64,000 bases of DNA from Ridgeia piscesae (Eukaryota > Annelida > Polychaeta > Sabellida > Siboglinidae). The DNA is taken from positions 1 to 64,000 of the forward strand of contig JAODUO010000863.1 in assembly GCA_025642075.2 (NCBI GenBank), given 5' to 3'. Below the pieces are notes generated by a model. The model was not told the DNA's origin. It was given only the letters and a program-made list of their open reading frames with translations, and ran no database searches. Shown here piece by piece: positions 14,430 through 30,900 of this stretch (the stretch's first letter is position 1; each line of letters opens with the position of its first letter). The translations under genes and the position numbers were made by a program.

Positions 14430-14605
14430 ACACACACGCACGCACGCACGCACGCATGCACGCACGCATGCACGCACGCACCCACACATACGCACGGTAG
14501 ACCTAAGTATTGCACACACACACGTACGCACGCACGCACGCACGCACGCACACACACACCCACACACAAATACACACATATAGTAGTCATACACATACAC
14601 ACACA

Positions 14606-14637
<32 letters not shown>

Positions 14638-14846
14638 CACACACACACAACCAACATACACATACCATGTACATACATAAACACACACATGCGCACGCAC
14701 ACGCACACGCACACACACACACACACACGGTAGACTTAAGTACTGCATAGACACACACACGCACGCACGCACTCACACACACACATGCACGCACACCCCC
14801 CACACCCCCACCCCCACCCACCCACACCCACACCCACACCCACCCA

Positions 14847-14916
<70 letters not shown>
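14430..14916. repeat. compound CA/CACG microsatellite array, copy B
   Basis: Same structure as in copy A with a different number of CA and CCCACA units. Confidence 0.9.
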
Positions 14917-14919
<3 letters not shown>

Positions 14920-15656
14920 CTGATATAGGCATTATAGAAATTGTTGCTATTATTATACAACCATTTTCTTTTACTTTCTAGCATAAGCTTGGTTAACAAA
15001 TGCCACAACACTGCTTATTGTGTATATGTGTGTCTTTAAAACTTTTTCACACCCACGTTTTCATTGCTATAGTAAAACAAGGGAAACATGGATTGTTGCC
15101 TACTAGCCTTGTAGTAGTTTGGACGCATGCATATAATCTTGCATATCTTCAGTTACATTTTAATGTCGCTACCAACCACAATATGGCAGCACCAGTGGTG
15201 ATGGATATTGTTAAAGTCTTTATTTTGTGAAACTTAGTTTTCATGATTTCATTACCAAGTGTTGATTATAATTACATTTAAATAATAATAATCACCGATT
15301 AACCAGTTTCTCCAACGTTATGAGATGCACTATGTCTGTGACACCTGTCACGTTTGTTTGACCAAGCCTTGCTACAGCAGCTGTGTGCTAGGCTGGAGCG
15401 AGACCACATTTGCATTTTCCATAGGCGACAATTATAACGTTTCTTTCATTTCCTATTAATCTTGGGGAGCTCTGTTATTGACAATTTCACAGCATATTTA
15501 CCCTCCATAGACACAAGTTCTGTGAAAAATTCGTGAACTTCTAATACCTCAGGCTCCCTAAAACTTCTTTCAAACCTTACACCCCTCCATTTCTGCTTGA
15601 ACCACCCATGGATTGCCCCTGATTACATCACCAAGCAAAATGACAACTGTATTAAT

Positions 15657-17695
<2,039 letters not shown>

Positions 17696-18908
17696 GCCAA
17701 GTGCGTCTTCTTTGTTATGTACTGCTTTATGCAGTCCGTGTATTGTTTGAATTCGCTATCGACACGTCTCGGCATCGTGGTCGTTGTGCAGAGAAATTAC
17801 AAGAACATAATATGGCTTACTTCATTGAATAGGATATTTTACCGTGATTTACTACAATGAAATTTACTCACGATTTTAATTATAACAGTGAACACCACAT
17901 TTTATTATTTACTACAGTGGATAGACCCATGCTTGGATTGGATTTATTTAATATAAAATGTAAAACATTGTACATATACATAAGATATAAATACAAAGTA
18001 CATTAAATAAAAGGATGACACAAAAAAGTGCAAGCTAGCACTTATTTCCATTGTGGTCCCAGAATAGTAGTATACAGTGTATAGCTTTACCTTTGTTTAC
18101 TACGGTAAATACTTCACTTTATCATAATTTACTATGGCAAATATAACATTTTCTATGGTGTACCAGTGAATATTATGCATAGCGTGTCTCCATCTTCTAC
18201 ATATACCACCAGTTCTATAACTCCACCCGGGCCCCCGTACCCAATTACATTTACAGTATACGTGCGCTAGCACCCTAGCTGGAACGTGTTCTATCTGTAT
18301 CAGTACTGCCCCCAGTTTGTTTCAGATGCATCCTAATACCCATCAACCGATGTCTTCGTAAAGCCGATCGAAAGTGAATGTCAAATTAATATAAACATAA
18401 ATAGCCGTGCTTTGTTATTTATGGCTACTAGTTTCAATTTGGGTTTTGTGCTTGGCTGATGTTAGCCTAGGCTATAATTTGCTTTCCGTTTCCGTTTAAA
18501 AATGGGGTAACTATTTCATGCAACAGTAGTTACAGCAGCACGATAATAAGGTGTTTTGATATAATTGTCTATACTGTAAAACTATATTAATGTCTAATAA
18601 AATCACATTATTATTTGTGACATAATGTGCATTTTAAAACACCGTAACCAATATACGACAAATAATACGATTCTTGATCCGAAACAAAATGGCGGCGATC
18701 TGTGTTGATATGAGTTGGGCAAATAGTGGCGTGAATGCAGCCTAATAAACACTTTTTGTATGTTAAAATTGATTATGAATACTTAGTGTTATATGTAAAC
18801 ATTTACAGACACATGCGCAATCGTCTGTTGTTACATTGATTACGTGATAACAAGGTAAAAGCAACACAAAAGAGATTATTTTTAAGCACGCCGACCAAGC
18901 AATGCAAT
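17696..18908 (+). promoter_or_regulatory. upstream region of the RPRD2-like gene
   Basis: No gene seen. An AAAATGGCGGC motif at 18687-18697, about 220 bp before the start codon, fits the YY1 consensus often found near animal transcription starts. No TATA box in a convincing place. The exact transcription start cannot be read from the sequence. Confidence 0.35.
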
Positions 18909-21900
18909 ATGGCCGTCAGACCCCTGGACGAGTCCAGCGTGGAGAAAAAACTTCGTTCTTTGACAAATACGCAAGACAGCATTCAGGGCCTGTCTTTGTG
19001 GATAATCCACCACAAGGCGCACCATGAAAAGATCGTCGAGTTGTGGTTCAAAGCTATGAAAAAAGGTTTGTTTCGACATTGTTGTAACTGAAGAGCAATG
19101 GCAAAACCCGCTTTGCCTTGGACTTGGTGACCAAGATCACGATGTAGTCATCAATGGCAGTGCTTCGTTTGAAGCATGATAACTGACTTTTACAAAATAT
19201 TGCTCTCCAGGTATCATAGATCATGTGTGATAGTTAACATCCGCAAATGACAACACTGACATTACAAGACGACACTGCCAGGCAATAGAATGATACTCAT
19301 AAATGACGCAGCAAGTGCTGTCTGTGACTATCACATCCATGACTATTTCCCTGTCAAGTAATGCAGTTCCATTGGGACATCACATGATGGTAACATCTAC
19401 CATGCCACCCCCTTTAATGCGACTTGGTGATGATCCCTTTGCATTCATACTAGCAGTTAGCTAGGGTCACAGGGCGTAAACTAAAACAGGGCGAAACTCC
19501 CTCAAGGAGGTGGACTACTTTAATCCCGTTTAACTCACTGACTGGTTTAGATTTTGTAATTTGTGATCACTCCACAGGAGTGAAACCGGTTTTACACTAG
19601 ATTAAGCTGCTAATGTGAACAGGGTATATCTGTATCGGTTCAGTGATCATTGGGCATAAACAATGATACAGTTTCTGCATGGTCTGTAAACATTGATGGT
19701 TGTTGTATTCCAATTAAACAACCTTCAGTGTTTTGCAGTTTCTAGAACAGATCTTGAAGTGCATGCCATAGCTTTATGTAGAGACCTGGTCACCCATCAT
19801 TTGGACAGGTAAAACCATATTAGACAGGTACACATGTTACTAGACACGTACAAAATAACCAGCAAATGTATTGTTGATTATGCTTTGAAAATGGGTGTCC
19901 ATCTATGTTTATAGGCCTGGTGCATGCATGAAAATGTAGTAATATATTCTAGTATATGTGGGGATAAAGTATTTGCTTCAGGTAAATGTGATGCTGTTGA
20001 ATAATGTTGTGCATGTTTTTGACCAACTTGATTGAGAAATTAAGAAGATACATATTTCTGGTGCAGCTCTACAAATAAGGATTTAGGCTATTCCTAAGGC
20101 AGGTCTCAATAATGCGAAATCTGCTCTAGAAATAGGTTTTTTGGTAATGTTCATTCAGTTGCTATGGAATTGAATGTGACTTATATTTTGCAGCGGACTA
20201 TGCCCAGCGGTTGACTCTGCTGTATCTGTGCAATGATATTGTGCAGACATGTAAAAGGAAGCATGCAATTGTGTATAAAGACGCCTTCAAGGAGGTCCTG
20301 AAGGATGTGGCACTACTCATCAGGTTAGTTAGTATGATTGAATACAACTCAGACATATCAAATACAAATACGTTGAAAATGTTTGATATGAATACGTGCC
20401 TTTATGATTTTACTACACATCGGAGGAAACCTGGCTTCTTTTGTGCTAGCCCAGAAGAAGTTCAGATACCGCATGCACTTTTATGATTTCCAATATAAAA
20501 TACAAATACGTATTTGGACCCAAACCTGATGCTGTTGGCAGACCCAGTCATAATATATTTAAATAAACAGTAATATAACTTTTAGAAAACCATCGAATAT
20601 ATTCTAAAAGTTTAATATAAGTAACATAGTTAGGATATATTTTAATTTCATAATCGTAAATCTGACAAATACATCGTTCACATTTAACGACTGAATATAA
20701 TTCCGCTGTTAGTTCACTTAGTTGTAGATTTGTCTCCATGAATAATGTTTACAAAGACTCGCCAGCGTCATTTACTTACATCACCGGCTGTAACCAACAA
20801 AATACGTCACTAATATTATAAAAACAGTCTGTCTAAGTAAGTTGTTACTTGGTAAATATACGTCAATGACCTGAGTTATACGAGTAATGTCGTCCGCCAT
20901 TACTGCAGTCAACAATTTTGGCAGTCAGTTACAAAAAAGCACAAATCTAAAAAAACAACATTGACAGGTAATTGTAATGCTAAAACATCAGCCTTAGAGG
21001 CAACATGTGCCTCCACATGGCAGATAATTGCGCATGAAAATGGCTTGAATAACAGACATCATGAATACTGCAATTGTGGCCTGTCATATTTAAGTGTCAC
21101 TGTTGCACTGAAACGGTAATGGTTACTTATAATTACTGCGAAACGTACTGAACTTCAAATAAAATTTCATATGCAAAAATATTCCTTGTTTGTATGTCAT
21201 CAGGTCCCAATAAATGTCCAATTTCAAATGTAAAACGTTGACAATGTTGTGAGTTATTTCATGCATTATATGTATAAGATATGGTTTGGCATACCATATT
21301 AGGGATACAAAGTGAAAATGGTAGTATTAGGTAGCATATAGGAGAAATCGGTGATTACGTATATCTGGATTTGGTTCTTCTTCTTCTATTAATCAGCCAA
21401 CATCAACAAGACCAGCTACATACCTTGAAAGACAGCATAACAACTCGACAAGTCTTGCACACAATGCCATTAAATTGTATTTACACCTGCATTTCTACAT
21501 AACATGATACAGTACATTGTGAATGCACCTTTTTCTGTTATTCACCTCAGTGACGGTTCAGTCCGACACAAGGTTGAGAGAATATTTGGCATCTGGCTCG
21601 AGAGGAATGTGTACGACCAAGCTTTCACAGATGAATTAGTCGCCATTCTCAGTAAGTAATGCAAACAGTTTATTTTGAATTAGAGATACACAGTGTGTTT
21701 ATTTGTTTGCTTGATGGTGATGCTAAATGGAATGCATTTTAAATGGCTGATGGTATTTGTGTTATACATTGAATTTAACTATTGGTGGTGTAATTACAGG
21801 TGCATAATTGTTAGACAAAGCAACAATAATAATTCAGGACTGGCAGCTGGAATTGGAGTCATCTGTACCAGGAATAAAAATATAATTCTAGTTCCTGAAT

Positions 21901-24900
21901 TAAAATTCCAATTTAGGAATTTATGTTATATTAAACAAATATGTATTAGTTAATAAGTAAATTGAGTAATTATGCTAACTGTTCAGTTACACCATGGAAC
22001 TTGTTAAGCATGTTTGAGCAAAATGTTTTTTACACAATGACAGATGTTGACGTTGTAATGGTAATTTTCCATTGTTTTGATTTAAAATGCACACTGGCAT
22101 CAAATGAAAGATTATGTTTAACGTTACATGTGTTTAGGTGTAGGACTTTTGACGGTGGAATTGGTATACTTTAGTTAAGGTGTAATTGGAATTGATGTAC
22201 TATAATTGCCTTCTAGATAGATCCAAGCCTTCTGCACCATCAAAAAAACTGTGAAAATCATGCAACTTGTATTTGACATTGAAGTCCAACAATGTCACGA
22301 ATGTCCATTAAAGTCTCTTAGTTACATCAACATTAAAAACATTAATACTCATTATCACGGTGTACTGCTGCACTTAGATTGACTGTGAATAATAACATTT
22401 AATTAGTTAAGTTGACATAAATAGTACTGTGTTATACGTTTTAGACACAAAGGAGTCGGTGAGGTTAGGGTTGTGGTTACAAATGTATGTGTGATTAGAT
22501 TATGTTGTTTCTTTTCAGACAACACACAAGTCAAGACTACTGTCAACTGCAAACTGTTATCTGAATTCAAGGTATATGTCTCACTTGTATAATAAAAAAG
22601 TAGTACATATATAAATTTGCCAGTCAAACATTTTGTGATGGTTACATGCGTATGAACTGACATACCGGGGGTACCTACAAGCCAGTTGGTTGAGATGTGT
22701 ATTATGACCGAAAATAGACTATAAACACATGTGATAGCCATTTCCATTTTCAAAGCATAATTTACTATGATTTTTGTAGACCTATTTTTTCTATGGTGCC
22801 TTAGTTTCTACCCGTCCACTGATATTTCCACTCGTCCACAACAGGTTTTACCTGTCCAAATGATGGGTGGTTGGGTCTCTGTATAAAGCTATGTGCAGAT
22901 AACACACTGGAACGTCACATAACAATGCTGTATTGTCTTCGAACGAAACTAATGATAATTACACATATATACATGTAAAGCATATATGTAAAGCATATAT
23001 AAAGCAGGTATTTTTTATGCAGCATTATTGAAACTCAGCATCTGTTTATGGACTTTATATGTGTGTGTTATTATTCACAGTCAATATATATATATTATTA
23101 ATATAATATTATATATGACACGTGGAACTGTAGTGCTGCTTAATAAAACAAGCTTTATATTAAAACTATTGTTTGGCTTATAATGTAACAAATCATTGAT
23201 TATAAAATTGTAACGTATTCATACCAGTGCATTGTGGTTTCCATAGCCGGAGGTGCTAATCGACAAGGTGAACCGATTCAAACAGCTGACGACAGACGTT
23301 GAGCTAAAGCGGCGCCAGCTAGTGGTACTCAGTCTAGACGCATCACGAGTCGACGCCGTTCAACAACTTAAAGGTTCGCTTTCATTGTATCTGTCTTATT
23401 GAGCAAGTTAGAAATGTCGGTCTGTAGATTTATTCTCAATACTAATAATGGTTACTATTATTGAGAATAAATCTGAGTTACTTCAGGATGAAGTTGCAAG
23501 TACAATGTATTTCAGTTTAGAATATTTTTTGTACCGATAGAACTAATAAAAACATAATTTCAGTTTTATCAAGTTTGCAAGCTTTGTTTAAACTTACTGT
23601 AAACATTAAGTGTTTTATTAGTGATAAAACATGTTTGACAAGGATGTACCTTGGCGGCACAGACACTGAAGCACTGCACTTTCATGCGAGAGAACCTGGC
23701 TCTTCTCAGCTGAATACTTCCCAGAGAAGTTGAGATGACAGTCAATGCTAATGAATGAGTCAAGTGTATAGCGTTACTTTCCTAACGACAGGGTACACTA
23801 AGAACTTACATTTTTAATGGTTCATCAGACACTTTTGTGTGCTGTTGTGTTACCAACAGACAGGGCACATGGACATGAGTTCTCGAGGCAGTTTGAGGAG
23901 TCGTGTCAGAAACTGGACGATTACGTACATTTCCTGGAAGTGGAGATCAAGGACCGCGCGGACCTCATCGAGATGTTGGAACAGAGCGAGATATATTATG
24001 ACGCACAGTATGGAGAGGCAAAGATTGTTGCTAACGTGAGTATTGTGTTGATGATGGACATAATGACAAACAGCTTGAGATGGATAAGGGAGCTGGGTAC
24101 AGACACTCACAAGGCACTGATGTATTCAGATGATTGTACTAGGACAGGTTGGATACTTGGGGTACACAAGCATAAGGTATCAGTAAGACGGACTGGCGGG
24201 CAGGCGGGCGGGCGGGCGGGCGGGCGGGCAGGCCGACGGACGGACGGACGGATGGATGGACAGATTGGTTTAATTAGACCCGCATACATATCATAATAAA
24301 TTAACGAGTCTGTAAAAGCGTAATAATCGAACAAATATTCATATATCACTTGTCGGAGATTTCCGCTAAGGCAAAAGGCCGCTTTTTTGGGAGACACCCA
24401 GTAATTAATACATCATCCAAGAAAAGAGTGAGTTTATAAGTGCACTGGCTGCGATGTAACAACTGTAGATACTGCCTTCAACCAGTAATGTGCACAGTGT
24501 ACTTTGGAAACTACAATACCTATAATAAGGAGCACACAATACTGTAGTGGTCAGCACATCAGCCTGGGACACCACCCACTATGGATTGGGTTCAGTACCC
24601 CAGGCAGGCATGATATTTGATGTAAAAACATGCTTTTCAACAAAAAGGTTAAATACGACCTCATGATACTATTGTAACCACAACATACACAGACAAGTCA
24701 GCTAATAAAAAGAATATTGCCTGGCACAGGAAACAGGGTTGGCACATTTCCAGAGAAAAACAGGTCATAACCAGGGCAGTGAACAAAATGGGTATTTACA
24801 TACACAAAAATATAGTATTTACCAGGACATATTCGGGAATAAATCCATAATTTATATTACCACTGGCTAGTTCCTGTAAGTACACCTAGTTCACTTAGAA

Positions 24901-27900
24901 TTTAGTTAATATTCATGTAAAGCTAACAGGTTGACTAGTTGCTAGTTCAGGTGTGTCCTTGTAATTTATTTTATGCATGAGTTCAACAAGATGTGAGTTT
25001 TTTCCTGTTAGTCATTATTGAGACTTTTTCCAGGATGAGATTTACCAGGTATAGGGAGGGGGGAAACACACCAACCCTGGCTGGAAACAACTAGAAGTAG
25101 AATGGTAACTGTAACAACCAGTCACAGAAACAGTGGAAGTCTGTGCTTATGAATGCTTCATGAAACCAGCCCCTAGAATTATGAAAATTGTTCACTGATT
25201 CTAATTGTGATTTGTTATAGTGCAAAACCCATACTGGGGCAATCACACACTAGTATGGATGGTTGGTTGCAGGATAGCTGGCTTCATGGTATCTGGAAGT
25301 GGAATAAGAGTATTTGTGCTTGGGATTATGGGATTAGGGTAGTGTGTATGGGAAAAAGTACAAGTCAATGATGGGGGAGGGTTGGGGTGTGGTAGGGATG
25401 GGGTGTGGAGGGGGACAGGGGCGGTGGTGTGTATTGCTTATTGGAGGTGCCTGAAGGGTGCAGTTGTCAGGTTAATGTCCTGCAAAGCACCCTTGAAGGC
25501 GTCGAGACTGTTGTGGGCAAATACATTAGATGGAAGTCTGTTCCACTGGGGTATTGTTCGGGGAAAGAAGCTGTATTTATAGTAGTTGTGGGAAGTTGAT
25601 ATTTCACTGAGACTCGGTAACTAACACAGGATGTCTGCTTCAGGCCTACAAAAACTTTGGTACTCGAGTGAACAACCTGCGGAAAAAGCTGATTGAGTAC
25701 GCAAAGACACTGCCCGACCCCGTGACAACCAGCCCGGTGCCCTCCCCTAGCATGGACGCCCCTTCCCCCGGGAACACGCCCCCGGAAGAGCAGCAGGAGT
25801 GTGACAACCGCGAGACAGTGGACATGGAGTTGTCAGATGAGGACGGGGACGGCGTGACGATACCGGGCATGGGTGAGTGGCAGGTTGGCCTCAGTGACAA
25901 GTCACATGACCTGTTGCCTAGCAACATGTCCATTGTGCCACCCCAAAATGGATAGCAAACACATAGAATTAGCAGATATTTTGTCTTATAATTTGTTTAA
26001 GTTCTGGCCCCCAGACATTTTTATTTTGACAAAATAAAAGACATAAGTACATACATATGTGGAAATGTTGATATAGGCAATGTCAAGCCACCTTAGTAAC
26101 GTAAATTATAATGTTGGTGGTAGGACAAAGATTGACGGAGATAGTGGCAACATCAGTTGTCAATCAACAAGTTCCAGTTACAACCTATCGGATTGTGGTC
26201 AGAGTACTGGGGGGGGGGGGGGAGAGTTGTGTTTTATATGGTAAAAAGTCACTAGTAATAATAATTGTAAAATAATAGGTGAAAAACTGCAGAAACTCAC
26301 AATGATTTAGTGATTAGAGCCCTTTCTCCTAAGGTCACAATGGTGTAATGGTTACTGGTTATTAGAGCCATTGTCATGGTTAGAGTGCTTTCTGACAAGG
26401 TCACAATGATGTAGTGGCTAGAGCTATAAAGTCACAATGATTTAGTGGTGAGAGCCATTGTCATTGTTACAACCATTGTCATCATACAAGAGCACATATC
26501 ACAGTGATGTGGTTGGAGCTCTTGTCATACAAGGTCACAGTGATGCATTAGTTAAGCCCTTGTCATCTACAAGGTGACAATGGTGTAATGGTTAGAGCCC
26601 TTACATACAAAGTCACAAATGTTTAGCCCTTATCCTCAAGGTCACAGTGATGTAGTGGTTAAAGCGCTTGCCATCATTCGAAGTCACAGTGATGCAATAG
26701 TTAAAACCCTTGTTATCATACAAGGTCACAATGAAGTACTGTTTAGAGTCTTTGTCATCACTTAAATCACACCATTGATTAGAGCCATCACACAAGGTGA
26801 CAGTGATGTAGTTAGAGTCCTTGTCATGCAAAGTGATGGAGTTAGAGTCCTTGTCATGCAAGGTGACAGTGATGTTGGAGTTAGAGTCCTTGTCACGCAA
26901 GGTGACAGTGATGGTGTAGTCAAGAGTCGTGTGATGCAGTTAGAGAGTAACATTTGTGGGTTTGCTTGAAAGAAAGCACTAACACTGGAATGGAATGAGT
27001 AAGCTTTTAGTGATGAGCTATAGAGATTCCAAAGATAGCATTCCTAAAGACAGCAGTACATGTTTGCTGAGACAGGCAGGAATCAGGGCTATAGGGAACC
27101 AATGCCACGTTGCTAGTGCAACCAGTCAGGGAAATAAAACAATGTGTTGCGTAAATGCAACATTTGTGTGTTGACAGCCAGGTCAGAAAGACTTGACCGC
27201 GACTCGACCACAATAACGCGGGTGTGCAACGCGCCTATTGCCAGCGTGACACATATCCACATGAAAACATGTAAGCACGCGGCTCAGTTGATGTCAGCAT
27301 GTGGCTTCCTTTCCCGTTTACCCACCCACGTTTCTTCTTTTAGATTCACAACAGCTTATAGTTAGTCACGAGGCATTTTTGAAAAGACAAAATTGCGATG
27401 AAGTTTTGTGCCTGTTCGTGTGGCACATTTGCCATCCAGTAAGGCAATACACACAGCTCAATAACAAAGTGTTGTTAAATGTTCTGGTATTGTTCTGATG
27501 AACACGACAGTCAGTTATTTTGTGTTTTGGCAGTAATTGATTCACTGCATGTGTAACTGGGGAAGCATGGCATTATTCACTCTTGGTGCTTCAATTATTG
27601 TCTAACACAGTATTTGTGTTTCATTGTGTATTCTTTCATAATACAGGTGCTAGAATTCCTAACAGTTTCACAGATCCTGTCACTTGTACTCAGCATTAGT
27701 GATCATCAGGTGTCTAAAAATGTACAAAAACGTGATGTTTAAAGCAAGGCGTACCCAAAGACATATGCTAAAATACCCCAGCTGCTTAAGATGATATAAA
27801 GACAAGTTCACTTTAGGTCATATCTCTTTTGACTAATCTATGTTTATACAGAATCCAACATTCTCTTTGGATTATGGAAATATCAAATTTTTTACAAGTA

Positions 27901-30900
27901 CGTGACAATGTTTGGATACAGATATCATGATTAACAGTTGTGCATGTGACAATGTTAAACAACAGAAATTTGAGTTTCTATTTTGATAGATGAATTTGAG
28001 CCAGGCTTGCATTGCAATTCTTTAAGTGTCTTGCACCATTCTTTTCAGTATCAGTTTAGTTTTAACAGTGCTTGCAAAAATGCGCACAATATTTTGTATA
28101 TTTAAATATAACTTTCTGGTATATTTGATATGACATTGGAGTGACTGTACCAAGTAGTGACAGTACCAAGTAGTGACAGTACCAAGTAGTGACAGTACCA
28201 AGTAGTGACAGTACCAAGTAGTGACTGTACCAAGTAGTGACAGTACCAAGTAGTGACAGTACCAAATAGTGACTGTACCAAGTAGTGACAGTACCAAGTA
28301 GTGACTGTACCAAGTAGTGACTGTACCAAGTAGTGACTGTACCAAGTAGTGACAGTACCAAGTAGTGACAGTACCAAATAGTGACTGTACCAAGTAGTGA
28401 CAGTACCAAGTAGTGACTGTACCAAGTAGTGACAGTACCAAGTAGTGACAGTACCAAGTAGTGACAGTACCAAGTAGTGACAGTACCAAGTAGTGACTGT
28501 ACCAAGTAGTGACTACCAAGTAGTGACAGTACCAAGTAGTGACAGTACCAAGTAGTGACTGTACCAAGTAGTGACAGTACCAAGTAGTGACTGCACCAAG
28601 TAGTGACAGTACCAAGTAGTGACAGTACCAAGTAGTGACAGTACCAAGTAGTGACTGTACCAAGTAGTGACAGTACCAAGTAGTGACAGTACCAAGTAGT
28701 GACTGTACCAAGTAGTGACAGTACCAAGTAGTGACTGCACCAAGTAGTGACAGTACCAAATAGTGACTGTACCAAGTAGTGACAGTACCAAGTAGTGACT
28801 GTACCAAGTAGTGACAGTACCAAGTAGTGACTACCAAGTAGTGACAGTACCAAGTAGTGACAGTACCAAGTAGTGACTGTACCAAGTAGTGACAGTACCA
28901 AGTAGTAACTGCACCAAGTAGTGACAGTACCAAGTAGTGACAGTACCAAGTAGTGACAGTACCAAGTAGTGACTGTACCAAGTAGTGACAGTACCAAGTA
29001 GTGACTACCAAGTAGTGACAGTACCAAGTAGTGACAGTACCAAGTAGTGACTGTACCAAGTAGTGACAGTACCAAGTAGTGACTGCACCAAGTAGTGACA
29101 GTACCAAGTAATGACTGTACCAAGTAGTGACAGTACCAAATAGTGACAGTACCAAGTAGTGACAGTACCAAGTAGTGACAGTACCAAGTAGTGACAGTAC
29201 CAAGTAGTGACAGTACCAAGTAGTGACCGTACCAAGATGTCACAGTACCAAGATGTCACAGTATAAACTAAAGGGATGCCCAGTAGATATTTGGTGTACA
29301 TAACATAACAAAGAACAATTTGCTTAATTTAATTTTGCCAGTTCGGTTATTCATAGAAACATACCAGACAATAGATGTTGACAGAAATATCTCTGTGTTT
29401 TGACTGAATGGAAATGTTGACCACTTCCCATACGTAGCCAGCCAGTCACTGGGTGAACTGTAAAACGTGTTATTAATGGGTTCACCACAGGCTATTTGGA
29501 TATATTTAAGAACTGTGTGTTAACAAAAAACTGTGTCTACTGTATTCACATTTATGTAAGACATCAGTGGTGATGAATCATGCACTGACTGCCTTTAAAC
29601 AGTTGCAATGGGACTGAAGTATGTATTGGTACTCAACTACCAAATTTTCATAAAAGTATTCTTTACACATTTACTCATAAATATTAAAGTACATATTACT
29701 CATTAAAATAAAGCATCAATAAGAACTTTGGGAGTACTTTGCATATCAAAACAGAGCATATTACCTATCCACATAACATCTGGTTTAGGGGGAAATGTGA
29801 TTGTATTCACACTGTTTTATTCACAAGAGAACGGTAACATTTATTATTTGCTGTGTGATTTTAGTGCCCATATCATGAATTGATTCCCTGTTTACATTGT
29901 TAAAGGTAGATACAGTTGCATTTATAGTCTCTTGGAATCTTTTTTGCTGTGGCAGAACAAAGTTAATGCAGTTCTCACAATGAGTTTTCTTTGCTTATGC
30001 TCTGTCATAGCAACCATTGTCAGTGCTTTCTCTGGCACATCTCTGCATGTCGATAGGGGAAGTGTTTTTACTGGGGTGTTTATTGCCAATTTGATGTTGG
30101 TGTTTTGCACTAAAGCTTTTCCATGTAAAATTATTTTGGTAGCTTAACTTTGAGCCTCCTGCATAATAAACACACAACATTCATCTTGTATACACACACA
30201 CATACACGTGCACAATATTCTTGTCAGCTCAATTGCAGTATTTTTTTATACCATTTTTTATATATTTTGTGATATTGATGATGATATCATCAATATGTAC
30301 TTTAAAGGGAGGGTAACAGCTCCTCTGTCCAGAATTGGCCAAGCAATAATATTTGTAACAGGGAGTCTGCTGTCTAGAACATGGGGAAATTAAACATCAA
30401 AGAGTATTGTGGTTAACTCTGCTCACCCCAGCATTATTGCCAGCCAATTTTTTTTGGGAAACTGAATATTTTGCTTACCATTTAAACATGTTACAGGGTC
30501 TTTCAAATTGGTAACATTTTTCTGAGCTTCATAAATTAACTGAACATGCATCGGCAGGCCGTAAACCTCCAACATGCATGTTGTAATCATAAGAACATAA
30601 TATTAAATGTAAAAATTTAATCTAGGAGCTAGCACCCTCACTTTAAAGAAATTGTGCGTGAGATTTACCATGAATGTGTAATTTGTGTATAGCCATCAAA
30701 TAGACTTGTCTTATAATACAGTATACAGTGTACATGCCCAAAACTGCTGATGGTCAGACTCACCATGTCTCTCATGTCTGCTTGCAGCTAACAAACGCCA
30801 ACACTTACCTGCAGCGGGGACGTCGCCCAGGTTAGAGGAGAGAACAACGGCCTCCAGTCACTCTCCTGAAGGTACACACTCATATATCTTTCAACACTTA

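Noticed and set aside
27178..27240. Extra exon of the RPRD2-like gene (ARSERLDRDSTTITR)
   Set aside because: It has an acceptor and a GC-rich codon-like run, but its donor leaves phase 0 while exon 8 needs phase 1. Possible alternative exon only.
28022..29301. 393-codon minus-strand open frames
   Set aside because: Pure 16-bp minisatellite; three overlapping frames are open because three units equal 48 bp.
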